A stretch of 64,000 nucleotides of DNA, from contig JAEYDD010000057.1 in assembly GCA_023404095.1 (NCBI GenBank), forward strand, positions 69,085 to 133,084, in the 5' to 3' direction. The stretch is from Pseudomonadota bacterium. Its GTDB lineage: Bacteria; Pseudomonadota; Alphaproteobacteria; Rhizobiales; Rhizobiaceae. The position numbers were made by a program, and so were the translations under genes. Under the pieces are notes generated by a model. That model ran no database searches, was not told where the DNA came from, and saw only the letters and a list, made by a program, of their open reading frames with translations. This document shows, one piece after another, positions 7,174 through 15,683 of the stretch (the first letter of the stretch is position 1; each line of letters opens with the position of its first letter).

Positions 7174-8433
7174 ATGAAAAGACTGCTGACTGCCGCATTG
7201 TTCGCCGCGATGATGTCGGGGACGGCGCTGGCCGACACGACGCTGAAGCTCGTCGAGGTCATCACCAGCCCGGAGCGCACCGAGACGCTGAAATCCATCG
7301 TAGGCAAGTTCGAGGCCGAAAATCCCGGCACCAAGGTCGAGATCATCTCGCTGCCCTGGGGCGAGGCCTTCCAGAAGTTCGCCACCATGGTTTCCGCCGG
7401 CGAGATCCCCGACGTGATGGAGATGCCCGACACCTGGCTGTCGCTCTATGCCAACAACGGCATGCTGGAGAGCCTGGAGCCGTACCTGTCCAAGTGGGAG
7501 CACACCTCCGGCCTGACCGCGCGCGCGCTCGAACTCGGCCGCGACGTCAACGACACCGCCTACATGCTGCCCTACGGCTTCTACCTGCGCGCCATGTTCT
7601 ACAACAAGAAGCTGCTCGAGGAAGCAGGCGTCTCAGAGCCGCCGAAGACGATGGACGAATTTGCCGAAGCCGCCAAGAAGGTCTCCGCGCTCCCGGGCAA
7701 GTCCGGCTACTGCCTGCGCGGCGGACCGGGCGGCCTGAACGGCTGGATGATGTTCGGCGCCACCATGGCCGGCGACAACAAGTTCTTCAACGAGGACGGC
7801 ACCTCGACCATGAACAGCGAGGGCTGGGTCAAGGGCCTGACGTGGCTGATCGACCTCTACAAGAACGGCTATGCGCCGAAGGACAGCGTCAACTGGGGCT
7901 TCAACGAGATCGTCGCCGGTTTCTACAGCGGCACCTGCGCCTTCCTCGACCAGGACCCGGATGCGCTGATCGCGATCGCCGAGCGGATGAAGGCGGAGGA
8001 CTACGGCATCATCACCATGCCGAAGGGCCCGTCCGGCAAGACCTTCCCAACCATCGGCTATGCCGGCTGGTCGATGATGGCGGCCAACGAGAACAAGGAC
8101 CTCTCCTGGAAGCTGATCGAGGCGCTGGAAGGCCCGGAAGGCAACGTCGAGTGGAACAAGCGCACCGGCGCGCTGCCGGTCCATACGTCTGCCGAGAAGG
8201 ACCCCTTCTATGCCAGCGAGCAGTTCAAGGGCTGGTTCGCCGAGCTGGAGGACAAGGACGCGGTCCCGACCGTGATGCCGACGTACCTTGAGGAATTCGC
8301 CTTCTTCAAGGATTCGCTGGTGATCCAGACCTCGCAGAAGGCGCTGCTTGGCGAGATCACGCCGCAGGAACTCGCCGACCAGTGGGCCGAGTACTTGACC
8401 AAGGCGCAGCAGAAGTACCTCGCGAAGAAGTGA
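7174..8433 (+). CDS. ABC transporter solute-binding protein, family 1 (sugar type)
   Basis: Periplasmic binding protein of 419 residues with a Sec signal peptide (MKRLLTAALFAAMMSGTALA) and family-1 landmarks: FEAENPGTKVEIISLPWGE, GEIPDVMEMPDTW, YGFYLRAMFYNKKLLEEAG and GYAGWSMMA. GGGGGAGCGACC precedes the ATG. It starts a four-gene importer with two MalF/MalG-type permeases and a MalK-type ATPase. Family 1 proteins mostly bind oligosaccharides or glycerol phosphates, but neighbouring GntR and PLP genes hint at another polar ligand. Confidence 0.9.
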   Translation: MKRLLTAALFAAMMSGTALADTTLKLVEVITSPERTETLKSIVGKFEAENPGTKVEIISLPWGEAFQKFATMVSAGEIPDVMEMPDTWLSLYANNGMLESLEPYLSKWEHTSGLTARALELGRDVNDTAYMLPYGFYLRAMFYNKKLLEEAGVSEPPKTMDEFAEAAKKVSALPGKSGYCLRGGPGGLNGWMMFGATMAGDNKFFNEDGTSTMNSEGWVKGLTWLIDLYKNGYAPKDSVNWGFNEIVAGFYSGTCAFLDQDPDALIAIAERMKAEDYGIITMPKGPSGKTFPTIGYAGWSMMAANENKDLSWKLIEALEGPEGNVEWNKRTGALPVHTSAEKDPFYASEQFKGWFAELEDKDAVPTVMPTYLEEFAFFKDSLVIQTSQKALLGEITPQELADQWAEYLTKAQQKYLAKK

Positions 8434-8480
8434 GGTGCGCGCGTTGACGCGCGTCGAGCGGCGATGGCCCCTCACTCTGG

Positions 8481-8580
8481 CCCTCTCCCCGCAAGCGGGG
8501 AGAGGGGACTGGAAACGTCGAGGCTCGCTTCCTTCTCCCCGCCTGCGGGGAGAAGGTGCCGGCAGGCGGATGAGGGACAA
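8481..8580. repeat. palindromic intergenic repeat, double hairpin copy
   Basis: Two perfect 12-bp-arm palindromes stand in tandem: 8481-8506 (CCCTCTCCCCGC/GCGGGGAGAGGG, loop AA) and 8531-8556 (CCTTCTCCCCGC/GCGGGGAGAAGG, loop CT). They are followed by GGTGCCGGCAGGCGGATGAG. The same unit occurs at 11525-11590. Such elements are dispersed in Rhizobiaceae intergenic regions. Here it lies between the binding-protein and permease genes of one operon, where it may stabilise the binding-protein mRNA. Confidence 0.75.
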
Positions 8581-8656
8581 ACTGCGGCCCGCCGACAGCC
8601 CGGCAGCGCGCCGCAAGTGACGGCGCCGGTATCAGAACACAACGGAACGACCTGCG

Positions 8657-9580
8657 ATGATGCACCAAACGATGAAGCGCAACCGACCGCCGGTGATGAA
8701 GCGGATCGCGGACGCCTCGGAGCCCTATCTCTACAGTGCGCCGGCGCTGATCCTGATCGTCGCGGTCATGCTCGTGCCGCTCGTCGTTGGCATCTCCTAT
8801 GCGTTCCGGGACATCCAGCTCCTGAACCCGTTTTCCGGAGGCTTTGTCGGTCTCGACCATTTCCGTGCGCTGGGGCAGGACCAGGCCTTCTACGGCGCGC
8901 TGAGGAACACGCTGTGGTGGACGGGCGCCTCCGTTTTCCTGCAGTTCACCTTCGGCCTGATCCTTGCGCTGCTGCTGGACAAGCCGTTTTATGGTCGCGG
9001 CCTGGTACAGGCGCTGGTCTTTTTGCCCTGGGCGGTGCCGAGCTTCCTCGCCGGCCTCAACTGGGCCTGGCTGTTCAATCCGGTCATCGGCCCGCTGCCG
9101 CACTGGTTTTACGCGCTCGGCCTGATGGATGAGCCCCACAACATCCTTTCCGATCCGCATCTTGCCATGTGGGGGCCGATCGCGGCGAACGTCTGGTGGG
9201 GCATCCCCTTCTTTGCCATCACGCTCCTTGCCGCCCTGCAGGCCATCCCGCGCGACCTCTACGAAGCTGCCAGCATCGACGGCGCCGGTCCGGCGCAGCG
9301 GTTCATGTCGATCACGCTGCCATTTCTCGCGCCGACGATCGCCATCACCGTTCTCCTGCGCACCGTCTGGATCTCCAACTTCGCCGACCTGATCGTCGTC
9401 ATGACCAATGGCGGCCCGGCCGACCGCACCCAGATCGTCGCCAGCTACATCTTCACCCAGGCCTTCAAGCGGCTCGATTTCGGTTATGCGTCGGCGATCG
9501 CGCTCGTGCTGCTGGCGCTGCTGCTCATCTATTCGATGCTGATCGTGCTGCTGCGCCAGACCATGCTGAACAAGGGCTGA
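8657..9580 (+). CDS. sugar-type ABC transporter permease (MalF/UgpA-like)
   Basis: Inner-membrane permease of 307 residues with six hydrophobic segments. The EAA loop that docks with the ATPase reads YEAASIDGAGPAQRFMSITLP. It follows the binding-protein gene after a 223-nt gap carrying palindromic repeats, and is 4 nt from the second permease. The first methionines (MMHQTMKRN) leave the exact start open; Met 6 or Met 14 are alternatives. Confidence 0.92.
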   Translation: MMHQTMKRNRPPVMKRIADASEPYLYSAPALILIVAVMLVPLVVGISYAFRDIQLLNPFSGGFVGLDHFRALGQDQAFYGALRNTLWWTGASVFLQFTFGLILALLLDKPFYGRGLVQALVFLPWAVPSFLAGLNWAWLFNPVIGPLPHWFYALGLMDEPHNILSDPHLAMWGPIAANVWWGIPFFAITLLAALQAIPRDLYEAASIDGAGPAQRFMSITLPFLAPTIAITVLLRTVWISNFADLIVVMTNGGPADRTQIVASYIFTQAFKRLDFGYASAIALVLLALLLIYSMLIVLLRQTMLNKG

Positions 9581-9584
9581 GACC

Positions 9585-10417
9585 ATGAGAACCCGCAGCC
9601 TCCTCCTCACCGGCGCCCATCGCGCAGCAATCCTCGCCTACGTCGTCTTCGCGCTGTTTCCGCTGTTCTGGCTCTTGAAGGTCTCGGTCACGCCGAACGA
9701 CCTGCTCTACAGCGAGGGCGTGCGCATGTGGCCCTCGCGCATGACCTTCGAGCACTTCAATTTCGTCATCGCCCACAGCGCCTTTCCGACCTTCTTCAAG
9801 AACAGCCTGATCGTCTCCGGGGCCACTGCCGTCGTCGTCACCATACTCGCCTCGCTCTCCGGCTACGCGCTGTCGCGCTTCTCCTTCCGGGCGAAGTACT
9901 GGATCGTGGCGCTGATGCTGATCACGCAGATGTTCCCGCTGGTGATGCTGGTGGCACCGATCTTCAAGATGCTCTCGCCGCTGGGGCTGACCAACAGCCT
10001 GACCGGCCTCGTCATCGTCTACTCCGCCTTCAACGTCCCCTTCGCCACCTTTCTGATGCAGTCCTTCTTCGACGGCATCCCGAAGGACCTGGAGGAAGCG
10101 GCGATGATCGATGGCGCCACCCAGTTCATAGCCTTTCGCCAGATCATCTTGCCGCTGACGCTGCCGGGCATCGCCGCCACGCTCGGTTTCGTCTTCACCG
10201 CCGCCTGGAGCGAGCTCCTCTTCGCGCTGATGCTGATCTCGGGCAACGACGCGGCGACTTTCCCGGTTGGGCTTCTCACCTTCGTCTCCAAGTTCTCCGT
10301 CGACTTCGGGCAGATGATGGCAGCCGGCGTGCTCGCGCTGATCCCGGCCTGCCTGTTCTTCCTCCTCATCCAGCGGTATCTCGTGCAGGGCCTGACGGCC
10401 GGCGCGGTCAAGGGATA

Positions 10418-10418
<1 letters not shown>
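9585..10418 (+). CDS. sugar-type ABC transporter permease (MalG/UgpE-like)
   Basis: Second permease of the importer, 277 residues with six hydrophobic helices. The EAA loop reads LEEAAMIDGATQFIAFRQII. FALFPLFWLLKVSVTPN near the N-terminus is the usual MalG-type start. The stop TAA shares its last base with the ATG of the ATPase gene (TAATG), indicating translational coupling. Confidence 0.92.
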
Positions 10419-11491
<1,073 letters not shown>

Positions 11492-11524
11492 CGTCGTCCG
11501 GGACTGCCGGCGCGCTTGGCTTGC

Positions 11525-11590
11525 CCCTCACCCTGACCCCTCTCCCCGCAAGCGGGGAGAAGGTGCCGGCAGGCGGATGAGGGGCGGCCG
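11525..11590. repeat. palindromic intergenic repeat, second copy
   Basis: CCCTCACCCTGACCCCTC is followed by TCTCCCCGC-AA-GCGGGGAGA (11541-11560) and AGGTGCCGGCAGGCGGATGAG, the same unit as at 8481-8580. It lies just after the ATPase gene, between it and the convergent GST gene, and may act as a bidirectional 3' hairpin. Confidence 0.75.
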
Positions 11591-11644
11591 CCGGCCCGCT
11601 GATCGGTGCGACAAGGTGGCGATTGACGGGGCAGAAGCGGCTGC

Positions 11645-12304
11645 TCAATCGCGATCCGGCGCGCCGAGCGGAAAGAGCTTGCGAAACGGCCTTGCCTCGT
11701 CCACCGCTCGGGCGAAGGAGGGGCGGGCGCGCAGGCGATCGCGGTAGCCGCGCAGGCTCTCGAACCTGCGGTCGATTGCGTGCGTCCAGTCGGCATAGAA
11801 GAGCGCCGGGGCGGCCGCGCAATCCGCCAGGCTGAAACGGTCGCCGGCGGCCCATGCGCGTCCCTGGAGTTTCCGGTCGAGCCAGAGATAGGCGCGGTCG
11901 AGCATCGTGCGGGCATCCGCCACGCCGTGGGCGTCGCGGTCGGCCGGCGGCCTGATCGCGTCGAACACGATCTTCTGCATCGGTGTCATGACGTAGTTAT
12001 CGAAGATCCGGTCGAGCATTCGCACCTCCAGCGCCGCATCGGCATCAGCCGGGATCGGCTTGAACGGCCCGGGAAAGGCCTGGTCGAGATACTCGATGAT
12101 GATGGTCGCCTCCAGCAGAGTCTTTGCCCCATCGACCAGGATGGGAAAGCGCTTCACCGGCCATAGCGCCTCGAATTCGGCGAGCACGTCCGGATGTTCC
12201 TGGGCCAGCAGGCGGAACTCGAAAGGGATCTCGCTTTCGTAGAGCGCGATCAGGACCTTCTGGCAATAGGCAGAGAAAGGGTGTGCGTAGAGAATGGGTT
12301 TCAA
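11645..12304 (-). CDS. glutathione S-transferase family protein
   Basis: Cytosolic GST of 219 residues. The thioredoxin-like N-domain shows LYAHPFSAYCQKVLIALYE (Ser/Tyr/Cys candidates for glutathione activation), the cis-Pro FPILVDG and the gamma-glutamyl-binding LLEATIIIEYLD. The C-terminal helical domain carries AAGDRFSLADCAAAPAL, with the conserved N-capping Ser/Asp. It would conjugate or reduce electrophiles with glutathione. A perfect palindrome (12351-12371) lies 46 nt upstream and may be its operator. Confidence 0.88.
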   Translation of the reverse strand: MKPILYAHPFSAYCQKVLIALYESEIPFEFRLLAQEHPDVLAEFEALWPVKRFPILVDGAKTLLEATIIIEYLDQAFPGPFKPIPADADAALEVRMLDRIFDNYVMTPMQKIVFDAIRPPADRDAHGVADARTMLDRAYLWLDRKLQGRAWAAGDRFSLADCAAAPALFYADWTHAIDRRFESLRGYRDRLRARPSFARAVDEARPFRKLFPLGAPDRD

Positions 12305-12631
12305 GTCGGCCTCCCGTCCGTCCCGTCGATGCGGTCAGCCTAACAAAACTGATTGCATTTTGCAATCAGAACGCGCTGACTTCCCGCGCTGGCGCCGTCG
12401 CCCGTCGCCCAAAGTGCGTGATTTCTGTCGCATCTTTCATCCGAATGCGCGGCCGCGCCGGGCGGGCCGGCGGATTTGCATTGTCAAATGCCCGGTCTCT
12501 TGCTGTCATTCGCTGCATCCGTAAGGACGAATCGTCTTTGCGGAGGTTCCGGATGCGAACTGTGGGGACTGGGCCGCCGGAGCGACAGGGGAACATTTGA
12601 TCGCTCGCGTGAAGCGATTCAGGAGGGCCAC
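12305..12631. other. intergenic region between GST and outer-membrane protein genes
   Basis: Holds the palindrome at 12351-12371 near the GST gene. It also holds a looser stem-loop whose outer arms are GCATCCG (12515-12521) and CGGATGC (12550-12556). No coding frame here has family-like content. Confidence 0.5.
12351..12371. promoter_or_regulatory. perfect palindrome upstream of GST (candidate operator)
   Basis: Arms CTGATTGCA (12351-12359) and TGCAATCAG (12363-12371) around TTT. It is AT-rich without a U-run, so it is an operator candidate rather than a terminator. HxlR, MarR or TetR-type repressors use sites of this size. None of those genes is adjacent. Confidence 0.5.
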
Positions 12632-13435
12632 ATGAAGTATCGCATTGCGTCGACCTTCTTCTGCATGGGGCTATGCATGCTCGGCCAAAGCGCCGCGGCG
12701 GCCGACATTGCTCCTGTAGTGATGACCCCGGAGGCCCAGCAGGTCGAGACCGAAAGCGGTTGGACCTTCACTGTCGCCCCCTATTTCTGGGCGGCAGGGT
12801 TGTCCGGGGACGTCGGAGCGAACATCGGACGTTTCCAACCCACCGTCGATGTGAACGCATCCTTCAGCGACATCTGGGATCATCTCGATTTCGCGGCAAT
12901 GGCGATCGGCGAAGCCCGATATGATCGCTACAGCATCTTCACTGACCTCATCTATACAAAGTTGTCCGGCAATTCCGGTACGCCCAAAGGCATTCTGGCA
13001 GACGAGGCGGAAGTGGACGCTGAGACGTTCGCGGGTCTTCTCGGCGTCGGCTACTCGCTCCTTCAGGACAACACCGGCAATCTCGACATCGTCGGCGGCG
13101 TTCGCGTCTGGTCGGTCGACACGACGATTTCCCTCAGCGGGGGGCTGCTCGACGGCCGCTCGAAGAGCGATGGCGACACCTGGGTCGATGCCGTCGGCGG
13201 CGTAAAGGGCACCTATTTTCTTACGCCGAACATCTTCCTGACCGGCTGGGGTCTGGTCGGTGGAGGTGGTGCGGATATCGACTGGGATGTCGCAGCGACG
13301 GTCGGCTACAAGTTCAACGAAACCTTCTCGTCGGTCATCGGCTACCGCGCGCTCGGCGTCGACTACAGCAATGACGGCTTCGTCTTCGATGTCGTCCAGC
13401 AGGGCCCGATCCTCGGCCTCGCCGTCAAGTTCTAA
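12632..13435 (+). CDS. outer-membrane beta-barrel protein of unknown function
   Basis: 267 residues. A Sec signal peptide (MKYRIASTFFCMGLCMLGQSAAAAD) is followed by alternating amphipathic strands with many aromatic and Gly residues (WTFTVAPYFWAAGLSGDVG, YDRYSIFTDLIYTKLSG, GYKFNETFSSVIGYRALGVD) and the terminal Phe of LGLAVKF, which is the usual outer-membrane insertion signal. AGGAGG lies 6 nt before the chosen ATG; an upstream in-frame Met (12476) adds sequence with no family character. Its job cannot be read from the sequence. Confidence 0.78.
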   Translation: MKYRIASTFFCMGLCMLGQSAAAADIAPVVMTPEAQQVETESGWTFTVAPYFWAAGLSGDVGANIGRFQPTVDVNASFSDIWDHLDFAAMAIGEARYDRYSIFTDLIYTKLSGNSGTPKGILADEAEVDAETFAGLLGVGYSLLQDNTGNLDIVGGVRVWSVDTTISLSGGLLDGRSKSDGDTWVDAVGGVKGTYFLTPNIFLTGWGLVGGGGADIDWDVAATVGYKFNETFSSVIGYRALGVDYSNDGFVFDVVQQGPILGLAVKF

Positions 13436-13447
13436 ACTAGGTCGCCC

Positions 13448-13540
13448 GAAAGTAGGAACCGGTTTCGGGACAAGGACATGCTAAGTAACAAAGACCTAAA
13501 GCGCGACAAGCGACTCTGAAAGATCACGACGCGCTTTAGC
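13448..13540. repeat. dispersed Rhizobiaceae-type intergenic repeat
   Basis: The segment with GGAACCGGTTTCGGGACAAG, GACATGC and CAAAGACCTAAAGCGCG resembles a sequence I recall in many rhizobial intergenic regions. It contains a 10-bp inverted repeat, CTAAAGCGCG (13496-13505) and CGCGCTTTAG (13530-13539). Family membership is from memory, so confidence is moderate. Confidence 0.5.
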
Positions 13541-13567
13541 GGCCGCCCGATAGCATGCTTCGGTGAC

Positions 13568-13597
13568 AAAAAGGCCGGTCCTCGCAGACCGGCCTTT
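13568..13597. terminator. bidirectional intrinsic terminator
   Basis: AAGGCCGGTC (13571-13580), loop CTCGCA, GACCGGCCTT (13587-13596), flanked by A's on the left and T's on the right. It sits between the convergent outer-membrane protein and aminotransferase genes and can end both transcripts. Confidence 0.8.
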
Positions 13598-13616
13598 CCA
13601 ATTTCATGCTATCTGG

Positions 13617-14954
13617 TCACGCCGCCCGCTTCAGCGCCGCGCCGAGCACCGAGACGATTTCGTCGAAGTGCGACTTCTCGGCGATCAGCGGTGGCGAGAA
13701 AGCGATGATGTCGCCGGTGACGCGGATCAAAAGGCCCTTTTCGAAGCAGTCGACGAAGACGTCGTAGGCGCGCGCGCCGGGCGCGCCGTCACGCGAGGAA
13801 AGCTCGATGCCGGCGATCAGGCCGATCGTGCGGATGTCGATGACATGCGGCAGGCCCTTCAGCGAATGCATCGCGTCGTGCCAGTCCGCCTGCAGTTCGG
13901 TCGCACGTGTGAGCAGGCCCTCGTCGCGGTAGATGTCGAGCGCGGCAATGCCTGCGGCGCAGGCGGCCGGGTGGCCGGAATAGGTGTAGCCATGGAACAG
14001 TTCGATCGCGCCCTCCGGCCCCTGCATCAGCGCATCGTGCACCTTGCGGCTGGTGAACACCGCACCCATCGGGATCGCGCCGTTCGTCAGGCCCTTCGCC
14101 GTGGTGACGATATCGGGGGTAACGCCAAAGAAGTCGGTGGCGAACGGCGCACCGAGGCGACCAAAGCCGGTGATGACCTCGTCGAAGATCAGAATGATGC
14201 CGTGCTTGTCGCAGATCGCCCGCAGCCGCTCAAGGTAACCCTTCGGCGGCACGAGGACGCCGGTGGAGCCGGCGACGGGCTCTACGATGCAGGCGGCGAT
14301 CGTCTCAGCACCATGCAGCGCCACCAGCCGCTCCAGGTCGTCGGCCAGTTCCGCACCGTGCTCGGGCTGGCCCTTCACATAGGCGTTCTTCGCAAGGTCG
14401 TGCGTGTGGCGAAGGTGGTCGGAGCCGGGAAGCTGCGGGAAGACGCGGCGGTTGTTGACGAGGCCGCCGACCGAGATGCCGCCGAAGCCGACGCCGTGAT
14501 AGCCGCGCTCGCGGCCGATCAGGCGCGTGCGCGTGCCCTGGCCGATGGCGCGCTGGTAGGCGATCGCGATTTTCAGCGCAGTGTCGACTGATTCCGAACC
14601 CGAGCCGGTGTAGAAGATGCGGTCGAGCTTGGCGCCGGCCGGACCCGGTGCGATCTCGGCAAGCCGTTCGGCGAAGTCGAATGCGATCGGATGGCCCATC
14701 TGGAAGGACGGCGCATAGTCCAGCGTCGAGAGCTGCCGCTCGACGGCGGATGCGATCTGGCGGCGGCCGTGGCCGGCATTGACGCACCAGAGCCCCGCCG
14801 TGCCGTCCAGCACCTTCCGGCCGTCATGGGTGGTGTAGTGCATGCCCTCGGCACCGGCGAGCAGGCGGGGGGCCGCCTTGAACTGGCGGTTGGCGGTGAA
14901 CGGCATCCAGTAGCTGTCGAGCACCGGCGCGTTGGGTTTGTTGTGGACGTTCAT
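13617..14954 (-). CDS. beta-alanine (omega-amino acid):pyruvate aminotransferase
   Basis: Class-III PLP aminotransferase, 445 residues, cytosolic. Landmarks are DSYWMPFTANRQFKAAPR at the N-terminus (hallmark of the omega-amino acid:pyruvate group), FYTGSGSESVDTALKIA, the cofactor Asp in LIFDEVITGFGR (258) and Lys 287 in TTAKGLTNGAIPMG. It transfers the amino group of beta-alanine or similar amines to pyruvate. The ATG at 14954 has AGAGGAGAT upstream; in-frame sequence before it is non-homologous. Divergent from an XRE-cupin regulator that probably controls it through the sites at 15035-15087. Confidence 0.92.
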   Translation of the reverse strand: MNVHNKPNAPVLDSYWMPFTANRQFKAAPRLLAGAEGMHYTTHDGRKVLDGTAGLWCVNAGHGRRQIASAVERQLSTLDYAPSFQMGHPIAFDFAERLAEIAPGPAGAKLDRIFYTGSGSESVDTALKIAIAYQRAIGQGTRTRLIGRERGYHGVGFGGISVGGLVNNRRVFPQLPGSDHLRHTHDLAKNAYVKGQPEHGAELADDLERLVALHGAETIAACIVEPVAGSTGVLVPPKGYLERLRAICDKHGIILIFDEVITGFGRLGAPFATDFFGVTPDIVTTAKGLTNGAIPMGAVFTSRKVHDALMQGPEGAIELFHGYTYSGHPAACAAGIAALDIYRDEGLLTRATELQADWHDAMHSLKGLPHVIDIRTIGLIAGIELSSRDGAPGARAYDVFVDCFEKGLLIRVTGDIIAFSPPLIAEKSHFDEIVSVLGAALKRAA

Positions 14955-15061
14955 GGAGATCTCCTCTGGCTGGCGCGATTGAGGCCATGATTTGCGATCT
15001 TGAACAAGTCCTTTTCTGCTTGCTATGAAGTCATTGAAAAATATGAATTCGAAATTCAAAT

Positions 15062-15087
15062 GTTTCGATATTTCGAACAATCGAAAC
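15062..15087. promoter_or_regulatory. inverted repeat operator between aminotransferase and XRE gene
   Basis: GTTTCGAT (15062-15069) and ATCGAAAC (15080-15087) are perfect arms around ATTTCGAACA, which itself has a TTTCGAA core. Related AATTCGAAATTC lies just left. Repeated TTCGAA motifs in a divergent gap suit a Cro/CI-type dimer. Placed 29 nt before the regulator start, so autoregulation is likely. Confidence 0.6.
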
Positions 15088-15115
15088 AGGCAGTGGTTGC
15101 AGGGCGGGAGGTCGG

Positions 15116-15664
15116 ATGTCGGTCGATATAGGAAACAGGCTGCGCAGCCTGCGCATGGCGCACAATCTCTCCCAGCGCGAGCTTGCCAAGCGCGCCGGCG
15201 TGACGAACTCGACGATCTCGCTGATCGAGTCGAATGCCTCCAATCCCTCGGTTGGCGCACTCAAGCGGATACTGGACGGAATTCCCATCGGGCTTGCGGA
15301 GTTTTTCGCCTTCGAGCCCGATCGCCCCAAGCAGGCCTTCTATCGCGCCGACGAGCTTGTCGAGATCGGCAAGGGGCCGATCTCCTACCGGCAGGTCGGC
15401 GAAAACCTGTTCGGCCGCAGCCTGCAGATCCTCAAGGAGTGCTATCAGCCGGGCGCCGATACCGGCAAGGTTCCGCTGGTGCATGAGGGGGAGGAGGGCG
15501 GAATCGTGCTTTCCGGGCGCCTCGAAGTGACGGTGGACGACGAACGGCGCATCCTCGGCCCGGGCGACGCCTACTATTTCGAAAGCCGGCGCCCCCATCG
15601 CTTCCGCTGCGTCGGGCCGGTGCCCTGCGAGGTCATCAGCGCCTGCACGCCGCCGACGTTCTGA
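15116..15664 (+). CDS. XRE-family regulator with C-terminal cupin (PuuR-like)
   Basis: 182 residues. A Cro/CI helix-turn-helix occupies residues 1-60 (LRSLRMAHNLSQRELAKRAG, then TNSTISLIES), and a cupin_2 sensor follows (about 105-180, with EEGGIVLSGRLEVTVDD and GDAYYFESRRPHRF). This domain pair typifies regulators of amine and putrescine catabolism such as PuuR. It diverges from the beta-alanine aminotransferase gene, so it probably controls that enzyme in response to an amine or amino acid bound in the cupin. Confidence 0.88.
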   Translation: MSVDIGNRLRSLRMAHNLSQRELAKRAGVTNSTISLIESNASNPSVGALKRILDGIPIGLAEFFAFEPDRPKQAFYRADELVEIGKGPISYRQVGENLFGRSLQILKECYQPGADTGKVPLVHEGEEGGIVLSGRLEVTVDDERRILGPGDAYYFESRRPHRFRCVGPVPCEVISACTPPTF

Positions 15665-15683
15665 GACGCGTGAGCCGAAGGCT

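Noticed and set aside
5737..7503. 588-codon open frame on the minus strand opposite the C-S lyase and binding-protein genes
   Set aside because: It mirrors real genes with clear PLP and binding-protein motifs; its translation is His/Arg/Gly-rich shadow sequence typical of high-GC antisense frames.
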